Part shown: positions 34,328 through 42,653 of the stretch, one piece after another
Position numbering within the stretch: position 1 is the stretch's first letter
How the letters are laid out: every line of letters begins with the position of its first letter
Origin: Planctomycetota bacterium
GTDB lineage: Bacteria; Planctomycetota; UBA1135; GCA-002686595
Assembly: GCA_016779205.1 (NCBI GenBank)
Contig: JADHOC010000003.1
Location: 1 to 64,000, forward strand
DNA: 64,000 nt
Direction of reading: 5' to 3'
Notes under the pieces: model-generated
Database searches by the model: none
What the model saw: the letters and a program-made list of their open reading frames with translations, nothing else
Told to the model about the DNA's origin: nothing
Translations under genes and position numbers: made by a program

Positions 34328-35677
34328 TCAGACGTAGCGATCGGAGATGTGCTCGGGGCGGAAGAACGCCGGCAGCAGCGTGTCCACCACGAGGAGCCCG
34401 TCGGGGGTGGTCCGGATGGCGTCGCCCTCCACCGTCAGCATGCCGGCCGCCTGGTGCGCCGACAGTGCGTCCGCGAAGCGCGTCAGGGGGTCCACGCCGA
34501 ACTTCGCCCGGAAGTCGCCCGCGTCCACGGCGCCCGTCTTCAGCTGGAGGATGAACTCGCGGATGAGGCGCTCGTCGTCCCCGAGGGCGTAGGCCCGGGA
34601 GATGGGCCGCTCACCCCGCTCCGCGCGGTCCAGGTAGCCGCCGAAGGACGGCTCGTTCTGGAAGTGGATCCCGCCCAGGTGCGAGAAGGACGAGACGCCG
34701 AGGCCCAGCATGTCGGCGCCGTGCCAGAGGGAGTCCCGGTACAGGAAGCTCGTGCCCCCGCCGCGGTAGGCGGTGTACGCGCTCGACTGCTCGAAGCCCG
34801 CCTCCCCGAGGGCGGCGAAGGCCTCGCGGACCCAGCGGCGCTTGGTGGCCCAGTCGGCCACCGGCGCCTCCTCGGTCTCGTCGTCCTTCATGCGCCGATA
34901 GATGGTCGTGTTGTAGGGCACCTCCATCTGGTAGATCGTCACGCTGTCGGGCCCGAGCTCCAGGGTGCGCTCGATGCAGTGCGCCCAGTTCTCGTCCGTC
35001 TCGCCGATCATCCCGGCGATCAGGTCGATGTTCACCTGCGGGAACCCCACCTCGCGGGCGAAGCCGTAGGTCCGCACGATCTCCTCGGCCCGGTGCGCGC
35101 GGTTGTTGCGCTCGAGGATGGCCGGGTTGAAGTTCTCCACGCCGAGCGAGAGCCGCGTCACCCCGAGGTCGCGCAGGGTCTGCAGCTTGGGGAGCGACAG
35201 GGTCCCCGGCTCGCACTCGAAGGTCACCTCCTCCACGTCGGACCAGTCGATCCGCTCCCTCAGCGCGCCGAAGAGCTCCTCCAGCTGAGCCGTGGACAGG
35301 TAGCTCGGCGTCCCGCCCCCGAAGTACACGAAGCGCGGGCTACGGCCCTTCAGGTAAGGCACGTCGGCGTAGTTGTCGAGCTCGCTCGCGACGCCCGAGA
35401 GGTAGCGGCGGACCTCCTTCGAGTTCTTGTCCGTGTAGACCTTGAAGTAGCAGAAGTCGCAGCGCTTGCGGCAGAAGGGGATGTGGACGTACAGCCCCAG
35501 GGGCCGGTCGTCCGCCGGCGCGGACTGGAGGCGACCCTCCAGCGAGCCCAGCGCCTCCTCGTTCCAGAAGGAGTAAGGGGGGTAGTTGGAGATGAAGTAG
35601 TTGCCGACGGTGGTCTTCTCCGCCGCCGCACCCTCAGCCGGCTTCTCCCCGGCCGCTGTCTCGTCGAGCCGATTCAT
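34328..35677 (-). CDS. HemN/HemW-like radical SAM protein
   Basis: This 449-residue enzyme has the radical SAM cluster motif with Cys 69, 73 and 76 (FCRKRCDFCYF). VYFGGGTPSYLS and FECEPGTL follow, both typical of the coproporphyrinogen oxidase-like branch. The C-terminal region (LGVSSFSHLGG, IREFILQLKTG) matches the HemN C-terminal domain. The CxxxCxxCY sequence lacks the extra Cys of true HemN, so oxygen-independent coproporphyrinogen oxidase activity is doubtful; haem chaperone or methyltransferase-like roles are known in the branch. The ATG overlaps the stop of the PQQ-like gene by four bases. Confidence 0.88.
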   Translation of the reverse strand: MNRLDETAAGEKPAEGAAAEKTTVGNYFISNYPPYSFWNEEALGSLEGRLQSAPADDRPLGLYVHIPFCRKRCDFCYFKVYTDKNSKEVRRYLSGVASELDNYADVPYLKGRSPRFVYFGGGTPSYLSTAQLEELFGALRERIDWSDVEEVTFECEPGTLSLPKLQTLRDLGVTRLSLGVENFNPAILERNNRAHRAEEIVRTYGFAREVGFPQVNIDLIAGMIGETDENWAHCIERTLELGPDSVTIYQMEVPYNTTIYRRMKDDETEEAPVADWATKRRWVREAFAALGEAGFEQSSAYTAYRGGGTSFLYRDSLWHGADMLGLGVSSFSHLGGIHFQNEPSFGGYLDRAERGERPISRAYALGDDERLIREFILQLKTGAVDAGDFRAKFGVDPLTRFADALSAHQAAGMLTVEGDAIRTTPDGLLVVDTLLPAFFRPEHISDRYV

Positions 35678-36879
35678 CGGTCGCCCCCCTCTTGCCCGGG
35701 CTCCTTGTCCGCGGCCTTCTCCGCCGCGAAGCAGTACAGCTGTCCGTCATTGGCGCCCACGTACACCCGGCCGCCCACGACCGCGGGCGAGGAGAGCACC
35801 GGCTCGCCGATGTCGTAGCTCCAGCGTTCGGCGCCGTCCTCCAGGCCAAGAACATACATGCGGCCGTCGTCCGAGCCGAAGACGACCGCGTCGCCGGTCA
35901 CCACCGGGGATCCGTCGACCTTGCGGCGCGTACGGAACTTCCAGACAGGCTCGCCGGTCCCGCGGCGGACGCAGTGGAGGTGGCGGTCCCGCCCCCCGAA
36001 GACCACCAGCTCATCGGTGATCGCCGGCGAGGAGAAGAACGCCTGGCGCGGCGAGTCATAGGCCCAGACCACCTCGCCCTTGGTCACGTCCACGCACACG
36101 AACTGGTTGCCGTAGTGGCCGAAGTACGCCCGGCCGTCCAGGAACGCCGCGGAGCCCGCGATGTGGCTGTCCCCACCCAGCTCGACCGCGGCGGTGCGCT
36201 TGCCTGTGGTGACGTCGACCACGTGGAGGATCGCGTCGCAGCCGCCGAAGATCGCCCGACCCTGGTCGATGGCAGGGGTGCCGTTGACGTAGTTATCGGT
36301 CTCGTAGGCCCACAGCTGCTCCCCGCTCGCCGCGTCGAAGGCGTAGAGCCGGTTGTCGTAGGAACCGACCACCACCACCGAGCGCTCCCCCACCTTCACG
36401 TGGTTGGCGCCGCCGAGGATCTTGTCCATGGTCGGCGCCTTCCAGCGCAGCTCACCGGAGGCAGCGTCGATGGCGTAGAAGAACGTGTCGTTGCTCCCGA
36501 TGAAGACCGTCCCGTCGAGCACCAGGGGCGGCGCCTCCACCAGGTCCTCGGTCATGAACTTCCAGATGGGGGCGCCGGTGCTGGCGTCGGCGCAGTGCAC
36601 CGCGTGGTCGTCGGCCCCGAAGAAGACGCGGCCACCGGCGACTACGGGCGAGGAGGTGATCGCCTTTCCGGCATCGTAGGTCCACGCGAGGTCGAGCTCG
36701 GCGGGCAGCCCGGCGGCCGCGATCCCGGAGAGGTGAGGGTCTCCCCGGAACAGGGTCCACTCCTCCTCCGCGGCCGCTGTGCGCGAGGGCGCCGTGGCGG
36801 CTCCGGAGAGCTCAGGGGCGTGGGGGCCGAGCGTCCCCGCGAGGGGCAGCGTCAAGCACGGGGCCAGAACCATCAACAT
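35674..36879 (-). CDS. PQQ-like beta-propeller protein
   Basis: This protein of about 401 residues is made of seven or eight repeats of about 40-45 residues, with the pattern W-x-y-x(G)-SSPVV-GGRVFFGADD-LHxxDAxTG. That is characteristic of PQQ_2/YWTD-like propellers. A short hydrophobic N-terminus (MLMVLAPCLTLPLAG) suggests export. Many planctomycete members show no PQQ-binding residues, and their role is unknown. The frame is open further upstream to 37080; ATG 36879 (or 36873) is chosen at the signal-like start. It leads an operon with the radical SAM and glycosyltransferase genes, an odd mix for a periplasmic protein. Confidence 0.83.
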   Translation of the reverse strand: MLMVLAPCLTLPLAGTLGPHAPELSGAATAPSRTAAAEEEWTLFRGDPHLSGIAAAGLPAELDLAWTYDAGKAITSSPVVAGGRVFFGADDHAVHCADASTGAPIWKFMTEDLVEAPPLVLDGTVFIGSNDTFFYAIDAASGELRWKAPTMDKILGGANHVKVGERSVVVVGSYDNRLYAFDAASGEQLWAYETDNYVNGTPAIDQGRAIFGGCDAILHVVDVTTGKRTAAVELGGDSHIAGSAAFLDGRAYFGHYGNQFVCVDVTKGEVVWAYDSPRQAFFSSPAITDELVVFGGRDRHLHCVRRGTGEPVWKFRTRRKVDGSPVVTGDAVVFGSDDGRMYVLGLEDGAERWSYDIGEPVLSSPAVVGGRVYVGANDGQLYCFAAEKAADKEPGQEGGDR

Positions 36880-37098
36880 GCGCACATTCTGGGCCGTCCG
36901 CGCGTTCCCACCACTCCCCAGGGGCGAATCCTGCGCACGGCGACGAGGTTGCTTACCGGCAACACACGCGAGAGCCCCGTCATGTGTCCATCCGCGACGT
37001 CCGCGACACGCTGGAACCGTCGCTGCGCGTTTCGGATCGAGCGCTGGCCTCCGTACCATCCGCGGGCGGGCACGCCGCACGCCCGCCCCACCGCAGCC

Positions 37099-39075
37099 AT
37101 GTCAAGACGCGTCTTCATCCACAGCCCCTACGCCGTCTGGGGCTACCACGCGGCCATGGAGGCCACCCTCGCCCACGCCCTCAGGGAGCGCGGCGCCGAG
37201 GTCCGGTTCACCCTCTGTGACGCGCTCTTCAGGGAGTGCGACATCTTCCGAAGGAACACCACCGGGGACGCCAACGGGCACCGCCCCCCCAACGCGTGCT
37301 CCCACTGCCAGGCCCTGCAGTCCACCCACCTGGCGAGCTACTCGCTGGAGTGGCAGTGGCTCGGGACCTGGATCACGAGGGACCGCATCGCGCGCATCGA
37401 GACGTGGGTGGCAGGGCTCGCCGACGAGGAGCTCCTCGAGGCCCGCTGGTCCGGCCAGCCCGTTGGAGAGTGGGCCAAGTCCTCGGCCTTCAACCAGTTC
37501 CGCCTCTCCCGGATCTCCCTGGAGGATCCCGAGGTCGTCCAGGTCCTGCGGGACTGCATCGTCGGCACCGCGATCTCCTTCGACGCCCTCTCCGGCGCCT
37601 TCGACGAATTCCAGCCCGACGTCGTCGTCACCTTCAACGGACGCTTCTTCAGCCACCGGGTGGCCGTGGAGCTCGCCCACCAGCGGGGCCTCCAGCTCGT
37701 CACCCACGAGCGCGGCTTCCGGAAGTCGACGGCCCTCCTGCGCTCCGGCGGGATGATCCACGAGCTCGACCTGTTCGACCGCATCTGGTCGGACTGGCAC
37801 GACGTCCCCCTCACGCTGGAGGAGGTCCGCGCCACCTCGCAGATGTTTCACAACCGGCGATACGGCAAGGACCTCAACTGGAAGTCCTTCAGCCCTCCTC
37901 CCGGCGAGGCGGACACCCTGCGCCGCAAGCTGAGCCTGGACAGCCGCCCCGTGGTCGCGTGCTTCACGAGCTCGGACGACGAGTGGCTCACCTTCCCGGA
38001 GCGGCGGGAGGGTGCCTTCCCCGATTCCCTCGACTGGATCCCCGCGACCCTCGAGGCCGCGCGCCAGAGCCCCGAGCTCCAGTGGGTCATCCGGCTCCAC
38101 CCCAACCTCGTCAACTACGGCGTCAACGAGCAGGCGATGCAGCAGGCCCGCGAGCTCGCCGCGCAGCTACCGGCCAACTGCCGGCTGGTGATGCCCACCG
38201 ACGACGTGTCCTCCTACACCCTCGCGGACATCGCCGCGTGCGGCGTGGTCTACGGCACGACCCTCGGGATCGAGATGGCCTCCCGCGGCAAGCCCGTGGT
38301 CGCCGTCGCCCGGGGCTGGTACGGGCGAACGGAGATGGTGCACTTCGCCGGGTCGCCCGAGGGTTATCTCCCCACCGTGCGCGACGCGGTGCGTGAGCCC
38401 GTCAGCTTCCGCAAGGCGCTGCTCGCCCACCGCTTCATGAGCAAGCTCTACAACGAGGTCGCCGTGGAGTTCCCCTGGGTCGAGGAGCAGGCGGGCGGCA
38501 AGGGCGCCCTCACCTTCAAGGCCTCCGCCGAGCTGGCGCCTGGCAAGGACCCGGAGCTCGACAGGATCTGCCAGTTCGTCCTCGGGGAGGCGCCGCTCCA
38601 GGCCCCCCCCGCCGAGGGCGCCGAGGGCACCCGCAGCCTCGTGGAGGAGCGCTTCCTGCTGCGGACCTACCCCTGGCTCGCCGAGGCGCCCGACGTGCCC
38701 GAGAACCCCCTCAACCTCGGGATCGACGGCGCCGCTCAGCTGCTGGACGCCGGCAAGCCCGTGGAGGCGAGCCGCGAGCTCCTGCTCGCCATCGAGTCCG
38801 CCTCCGGCTGCGCCGAGGCGTGGCTCCTGCTGGGTTGCAGCCTCTCCGCCATGGGTCAGCACGACGGGGCCCTGGAGGCCCTCCAGCAATCGGTGGCGCT
38901 GGACCGCGGGGACGGCGAGGCCTGGTCGGCGCTCGTACAGACCTTGGCCCAGCTCGGCGACACCGAGACCATCCGGGAGGCCCTCGAGCTGGCGGCGGCC
39001 GCGGGCGCGGAGCACCCCGTCCTGCAACAGCTCGCGAGCGAGCTCGGCCAGCCGGCCCCTGCGCCGGCTCCCTGA
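37099..39075 (+). CDS. Capsule-type GT-B transferase fused to TPR repeats
   Basis: This 658-residue protein begins RRVFIHSPYAVWGYHAAMEATLAHAL. It continues with a two-domain fold resembling capsule polysaccharide synthesis/export proteins (KpsS/KpsC-like): PDVVVTFNGRFFSHRVAVELAHQ, LQWVIRLHPN, CGVVYGTTLGIEMASRGKPV. Residues from about 545 form TPR-like helices (AWLLLGCSLSAMGQHDGALE, AWSALVQTLAQLGDTE). A CSHCQ pair near residue 75 could bind metal. The likely role is adding sugars to a surface or flagellar glycan, with the TPR tail docking a partner; this is inference. The start ATG at 37099 begins the fold; the open frame upstream is not protein-like. The PseC-like aminotransferase follows on the same strand. 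Confidence 0.82.
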   Translation: MSRRVFIHSPYAVWGYHAAMEATLAHALRERGAEVRFTLCDALFRECDIFRRNTTGDANGHRPPNACSHCQALQSTHLASYSLEWQWLGTWITRDRIARIETWVAGLADEELLEARWSGQPVGEWAKSSAFNQFRLSRISLEDPEVVQVLRDCIVGTAISFDALSGAFDEFQPDVVVTFNGRFFSHRVAVELAHQRGLQLVTHERGFRKSTALLRSGGMIHELDLFDRIWSDWHDVPLTLEEVRATSQMFHNRRYGKDLNWKSFSPPPGEADTLRRKLSLDSRPVVACFTSSDDEWLTFPERREGAFPDSLDWIPATLEAARQSPELQWVIRLHPNLVNYGVNEQAMQQARELAAQLPANCRLVMPTDDVSSYTLADIAACGVVYGTTLGIEMASRGKPVVAVARGWYGRTEMVHFAGSPEGYLPTVRDAVREPVSFRKALLAHRFMSKLYNEVAVEFPWVEEQAGGKGALTFKASAELAPGKDPELDRICQFVLGEAPLQAPPAEGAEGTRSLVEERFLLRTYPWLAEAPDVPENPLNLGIDGAAQLLDAGKPVEASRELLLAIESASGCAEAWLLLGCSLSAMGQHDGALEALQQSVALDRGDGEAWSALVQTLAQLGDTETIREALELAAAAGAEHPVLQQLASELGQPAPAPAP

Positions 39076-39118
39076 CGGCGGCCCCGGGAAGCGGGCCCTC
39101 ACGGCAGCCACTGTGATC

Positions 39119-39141
39119 GAGGGGCCCCAGCACGGGGCCTC
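39119..39141 (+). terminator. Terminator- or attenuator-like hairpin
   Basis: GAGGGGCCCC-AGCAC-GGGGCCTC forms an eight-pair stem with a two-base bulge. It lies in the 101-base gap between the transferase-TPR gene and the aminotransferase gene, and is followed by TGGTATTCT. Confidence 0.4.
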
Positions 39142-39163
39142 TGGTATTCTCTGCCGCCCTCCC

Positions 39164-39168
39164 AGGAG
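39164..39168 (+). promoter_or_regulatory. Ribosome binding site supporting a TTG start
   Basis: AGGAG lies eight bases before TTG 39177, which is the first start codon in register with the aminotransferase fold. It decides the start of that gene. Confidence 0.6.
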
Positions 39169-39176
39169 CCACCCCC

Positions 39177-40346
39177 TTGAGCCACTTCCTCCCCTACGGC
39201 GCGCAGTCCATCGATGACGCGGACCTCGCCGCCGTCGTCGAAGCTCTCCGGTCCCCTTACCTGACCACCGGGCCCCGCGTCGGCGAGTTCGAGGCGGCCC
39301 TGGCCTCCGCGGTCGAGGCTCCCCACGCCGTGGCCATGTCCTCGGGGACCGCCGCCCTCCACGCGGCCTGCCACGCCCTCGACCTCGGCCCCGAGGACGA
39401 GGTCATCGTGCCCGCCGTCACGTTCCTGGCGACCTCGAACGCGGTGCTCTACGCGGGGGCCCGGCCCGTCTTCTCGGACGTCTGCCCGGACTGCGGGCTC
39501 ATGCGCCCCGAGGACCTCGAGGCCGCGTGGACCCCGCGCACCCGCGCGGTGATCCCCGTCCACCTCACCGGGCGGCCCGTGGACATGGAGGTCCTCTCCG
39601 CGTTCGCGAGGGAGCGGGGCGCCGCGGTCATCGACGACGCGGCCCACGCGCTCGGGGCGAGCCTGCGGGGCACCCCCATCGGCGGCGGCGCGTGGTCGGA
39701 CATGTCGATCTTCAGCTTCCACCCCGTCAAGCACGCCACCACGGGCGAGGGCGGCGCGGTGGTCACGGCCGATGAGGGCCTCGCGGCGCGGGTCCGGACC
39801 TTCATCTCCCACGGCATGGTCCGCGAGCCCGACCAGCTCAAGGCGCCGTCCCCCGGGCCCTGGTACTACGAGCAGCAGGAGCTCGGCTACAACTACCGGA
39901 TCACGGACATCCAGTGCGCCCTGGGCACGTCGCAGATGAGCCGGCTCGGGGGCTTCGTCGCCCGGCGCCGACACCTCGCGCGCCTGTACGAGGAGCGCCT
40001 CGCGAGCCTCGACGCCGTCGAGATCAACGACCCCGGCCCCGACGGCAGCGTCAGCGCCTACCACCTCTTCGGCATCCTGCTCGACTTCGAGGGCCTCGGG
40101 ACGACCCGCGCCGAGGTGATGCAGGGGCTGCGCGAGCGGAGCATCGGAACCCAGGTGCACTACATCCCTGTGCCGGCTCAGCCCTACTACCGCGAGCTCG
40201 GCTACGACCCCGCGCCCTTCACCGGCGCCGCCGAGTACTACCGCCGGACCCTGTCCCTCCCCATGTTCCCCGCCATGGAGGACGGGGACGTGGACCGGGT
40301 GTGCGACGCGCTCGAGGCGGTCCTCGCCGAGCTCGGCGCCCGCTGA
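39177..40346 (+). CDS. PseC-like DegT/DnrJ/EryC1 aminotransferase
   Basis: This 389-residue PLP enzyme starts at TTG with a good Shine-Dalgarno. It shows YLTTGPRVGEFEAAL, the phosphate-binding MSSGTAALHAA, the PLP-ring Asp in IDDAAHALGA, and the cofactor Lys in SFHPVKHATTGEGG at about residue 185. NYRITDIQCALG follows. SFHPVK-TTGEGG is the PseC pattern, an enzyme that makes 4-amino-4,6-dideoxy sugars for pseudaminic acid. The other pseudaminate genes are not in the window, so it may serve another aminosugar, perhaps for the glycan handled by the upstream transferase. Confidence 0.85.
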   Translation: MSHFLPYGAQSIDDADLAAVVEALRSPYLTTGPRVGEFEAALASAVEAPHAVAMSSGTAALHAACHALDLGPEDEVIVPAVTFLATSNAVLYAGARPVFSDVCPDCGLMRPEDLEAAWTPRTRAVIPVHLTGRPVDMEVLSAFARERGAAVIDDAAHALGASLRGTPIGGGAWSDMSIFSFHPVKHATTGEGGAVVTADEGLAARVRTFISHGMVREPDQLKAPSPGPWYYEQQELGYNYRITDIQCALGTSQMSRLGGFVARRRHLARLYEERLASLDAVEINDPGPDGSVSAYHLFGILLDFEGLGTTRAEVMQGLRERSIGTQVHYIPVPAQPYYRELGYDPAPFTGAAEYYRRTLSLPMFPAMEDGDVDRVCDALEAVLAELGAR

Positions 40347-40362
40347 TCGCGCTCTCCCTGGC

Positions 40363-40384
40363 CCTGGAGGCTCAGGGCTCCAGG
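40363..40384. terminator. Hairpin between convergent genes
   Basis: CCTGGAG and CTCCAGG form a perfect seven-pair stem with an eight-base loop. It spans the 25-base convergent gap and the end of the dehydrogenase gene. No T tract. Confidence 0.4.
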
Positions 40385-41385
40385 AGCACCTTGGTCGCGC
40401 CCTCGAGCCGGCCGTCGAAGATGCGGTACCCGTGGGCAGCCTCGGCCAGCGGGATCCGGTGGGACACGATGCGGTCGACCCCGCTGCGCGCCGCCAGCTC
40501 CAGCGCAGGCTCCAGGAGGCTGCGCGCCGGAGATCGACCCGCGCGGTAGGTGAGGTTCTTGTCGTAGGCCTCACCAGGTGAGAAGGCGAGCTGCGGTTCC
40601 ACGTGGACCCCCGCCGCCGCGAGGGTCCCCCCCGGCCGCAGGAGGTCGAAGGCGAGACGTGTGGATGAGGGAGACCCCACGGCCTCCAGCGAGGCGTCCA
40701 CCGCGGCGGGGAGCTGCGACGGGTCCGAGGCCAGGATGGGCGTGGCCCCGAACGAGCGCGCCAGCTCGAGGCGGTCCGCCAGGAGGTCGAGGGCGAAGAC
40801 CTCCGCCGCGCCCATGTCCAGGGCAGCGACCACCGCCATCAAGCCCACGGGCCCGCAGCCGATGACGGCCACCCGGTCCCCCGGGCGCACGCCCCCCAGG
40901 GCGGCGAGGTACATCCCGGTGGACATGACGTCGCCCGCGAACAGGGCCGCAGGATCACGGCCGTCGGGCACCTTGACCAGGGAGCTCCCGGCCAGCGGGA
41001 CGCGGACGAGCTCGGCCTGCCCGCCGTGTAGACCCTGGCCGCCCTCGACCCAGCCAAACAGCTGGCCCACCTCGCAGCGCGAGCTCAGCCCTCGTTCGCA
41101 GGCGGGGCAGGCGCCGCAGCTCGTGGAGAAGGGCGCGACGACCCGATCCCCGGGCGCGATCCCCTCCACCGCGCTCCCCACCTCGAGGACCTCGCCGGCG
41201 AACTCGTGCCCCAGCACCGTCCCGCGGTCGAGGCCCACCTCGGCTCCGCGGTACACGTGCAGGTCCGAGCCGCAGATCGCCGAGAGCTCCACGCGCACGA
41301 TGGCGTCGGTGGGCTGCTCGATGGTCGGGTCGGGGGCCTCCGTGCAGGCGACGTCCTTGACCCCCTGGAAGGTGAGCGCCCTCAC
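40372..41385 (-). CDS. Zinc-dependent medium-chain alcohol/sorbitol dehydrogenase
   Basis: This 337-residue MDR enzyme has catalytic zinc ligands Cys 38 (ICGSDLH) and His-Glu 60-61 (GHEFAGEV). The structural zinc motif has Cys 90, 93, 96 and 104 (CGACPACERGLSSRC). A Rossmann motif GCGPVGLMAVV follows, with FALDLLADRLELA as the cofactor-selecting strand; its Asp favours NAD(H). The branch includes threonine and sorbitol dehydrogenases and formaldehyde-type enzymes, so substrate is open. The ATG overlaps the stop of the PQQ-like gene by four bases. Confidence 0.92.
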   Translation of the reverse strand: MRALTFQGVKDVACTEAPDPTIEQPTDAIVRVELSAICGSDLHVYRGAEVGLDRGTVLGHEFAGEVLEVGSAVEGIAPGDRVVAPFSTSCGACPACERGLSSRCEVGQLFGWVEGGQGLHGGQAELVRVPLAGSSLVKVPDGRDPAALFAGDVMSTGMYLAALGGVRPGDRVAVIGCGPVGLMAVVAALDMGAAEVFALDLLADRLELARSFGATPILASDPSQLPAAVDASLEAVGSPSSTRLAFDLLRPGGTLAAAGVHVEPQLAFSPGEAYDKNLTYRAGRSPARSLLEPALELAARSGVDRIVSHRIPLAEAAHGYRIFDGRLEGATKVLLEP

Positions 41386-42614
41386 TTCTTCCCCTCGATC
41401 CGGTAGAGGTGGGTCTTGGTCCGGAGGATCAGCGCGTCCCCGTGGACGGCGGGCGACGCCATGAAGCCAGCCTCCAGCTGGCTCTCGTGGAGCTTCTCGA
41501 AGGCACCCCCGGCGCGGAAGACCGTTGCCTTGCCCTCCACGCCGAAGGCGTAGATGAGGTCGCCCGAGGCCAGGAGCGACGCGCAGTGGTCCTCCCCGAG
41601 CCGCTCTTGCCAGAGGGTCTCGCCGGTCTCGAGGTCGACGGCCGACGCCATGCCACGGTCGCTGACCTGGAAGAGCCGCGCGCCGACGATCACGGACGAG
41701 GGCATCGTCGGCACACCCCGCGTGTTCCTCCAGAGGAAGGCCTCATCGGTGATGTTCCCCGCTCCGCCGAGCCGGAAGGCCCAGAGCTCCGCCCGGTTGA
41801 AGCCGGTGGAGACGATGACGCGGTCGTCCACCAGGAGCGGCCGCGAGGACATGGAGAAGCCCGGGTGGTCCATGCGCCACAGCTCCTCGCCTGTGGCCGG
41901 GTCATAGCCGTAGGTGGCGCGAGCCGCGGAGCTCACCAGCACCTCGCGCGGCCCGTCCTCCCCCGCCATCCGGGTCAGCAGCGGCGTGCTGTACGCCTTG
42001 CGGAGATCGGGCCCGAGGGGCTCGAGGTCCGCGCTGCGTTCGGTGCGCCAGAGGGTCTCACCGGTGGCCGGGTCGAGGGCCACGAGGTACTGCACGTCGG
42101 CGCCGTCCAGATGCAGGAACAGGCGGCCGCCCTGGAGGAGCGGCGAGGAGCCGGGCCCCTCGAGGTGGTCACAGTTGAGGTCCGTGCGCTGCCAGATGGT
42201 CTCGCCCGAGGTCGAGTCCAGGCAGGCGGTCCCGTAGGTGCCAAAGTGGACGAAGACGCGGCCCTCCTCCACGACCGGGCTCGGGGAGGCGTAGCTGTTC
42301 AGCCCGTTCCTGTGCTCGGGCTCGTCGATCGCGAACACCACCCGGTCGACCTCGACCTTCCCCGTCTCGAGGTTCACCGCGAGCACCGAGAGCGTGTCCC
42401 CGGTGGGCGGCGCGGTGGTGAGCCAGGCGCGCCCCTCCAGGAGGACAGGGGAGGACCAGCCGCGGCCGTGGATCGGCGTCTTCCACGCGACGTTCTCCTC
42501 CTCGCTCCAGGCCGTGGGCAGCTCGGCACCATCGGCGTGCCCGTCCCGTCCAGGTCCTCGGTAGTCGGTCCAGTCCCCCGGTCCAGCGGCGAGCGCGAGC
42601 AGTAGTGAGAGCAT
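41382..42614 (-). CDS. PQQ-like beta-propeller protein
   Basis: This 410-residue protein opens WTDYRGPGRDGHADG, the usual entry to planctomycete PQQ_2 propellers. It continues through seven or so blades with ATGETLWR / SGETIWQ repeats ending in a short basic tail. The N-terminus is only a weak signal (MLSLLLALAAG). It lies between an SLC12-like transporter and a zinc dehydrogenase on the same strand, with a four-base overlap to the latter. If it binds PQQ it would be an extracytoplasmic dehydrogenase; the residues that would prove this are not evident. Confidence 0.84.
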   Translation of the reverse strand: MLSLLLALAAGPGDWTDYRGPGRDGHADGAELPTAWSEEENVAWKTPIHGRGWSSPVLLEGRAWLTTAPPTGDTLSVLAVNLETGKVEVDRVVFAIDEPEHRNGLNSYASPSPVVEEGRVFVHFGTYGTACLDSTSGETIWQRTDLNCDHLEGPGSSPLLQGGRLFLHLDGADVQYLVALDPATGETLWRTERSADLEPLGPDLRKAYSTPLLTRMAGEDGPREVLVSSAARATYGYDPATGEELWRMDHPGFSMSSRPLLVDDRVIVSTGFNRAELWAFRLGGAGNITDEAFLWRNTRGVPTMPSSVIVGARLFQVSDRGMASAVDLETGETLWQERLGEDHCASLLASGDLIYAFGVEGKATVFRAGGAFEKLHESQLEAGFMASPAVHGDALILRTKTHLYRIEGKK

Positions 42615-42653
42615 GGCGCCATGGTAGCGCAGGTCGGCCGGACCGCCGCGAAC

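Noticed and set aside
34328..35677. True oxygen-independent coproporphyrinogen III oxidase (hemN)
   Set aside because: The cluster motif lacks the additional Cys typical of HemN and the context is not haem synthesis, so only a HemN/HemW-like name is given.
39177..40346. Pseudaminic acid biosynthesis cluster
   Set aside because: Only a PseC-like transaminase is present; no PseB, PseF, PseG, PseH or PseI was found.
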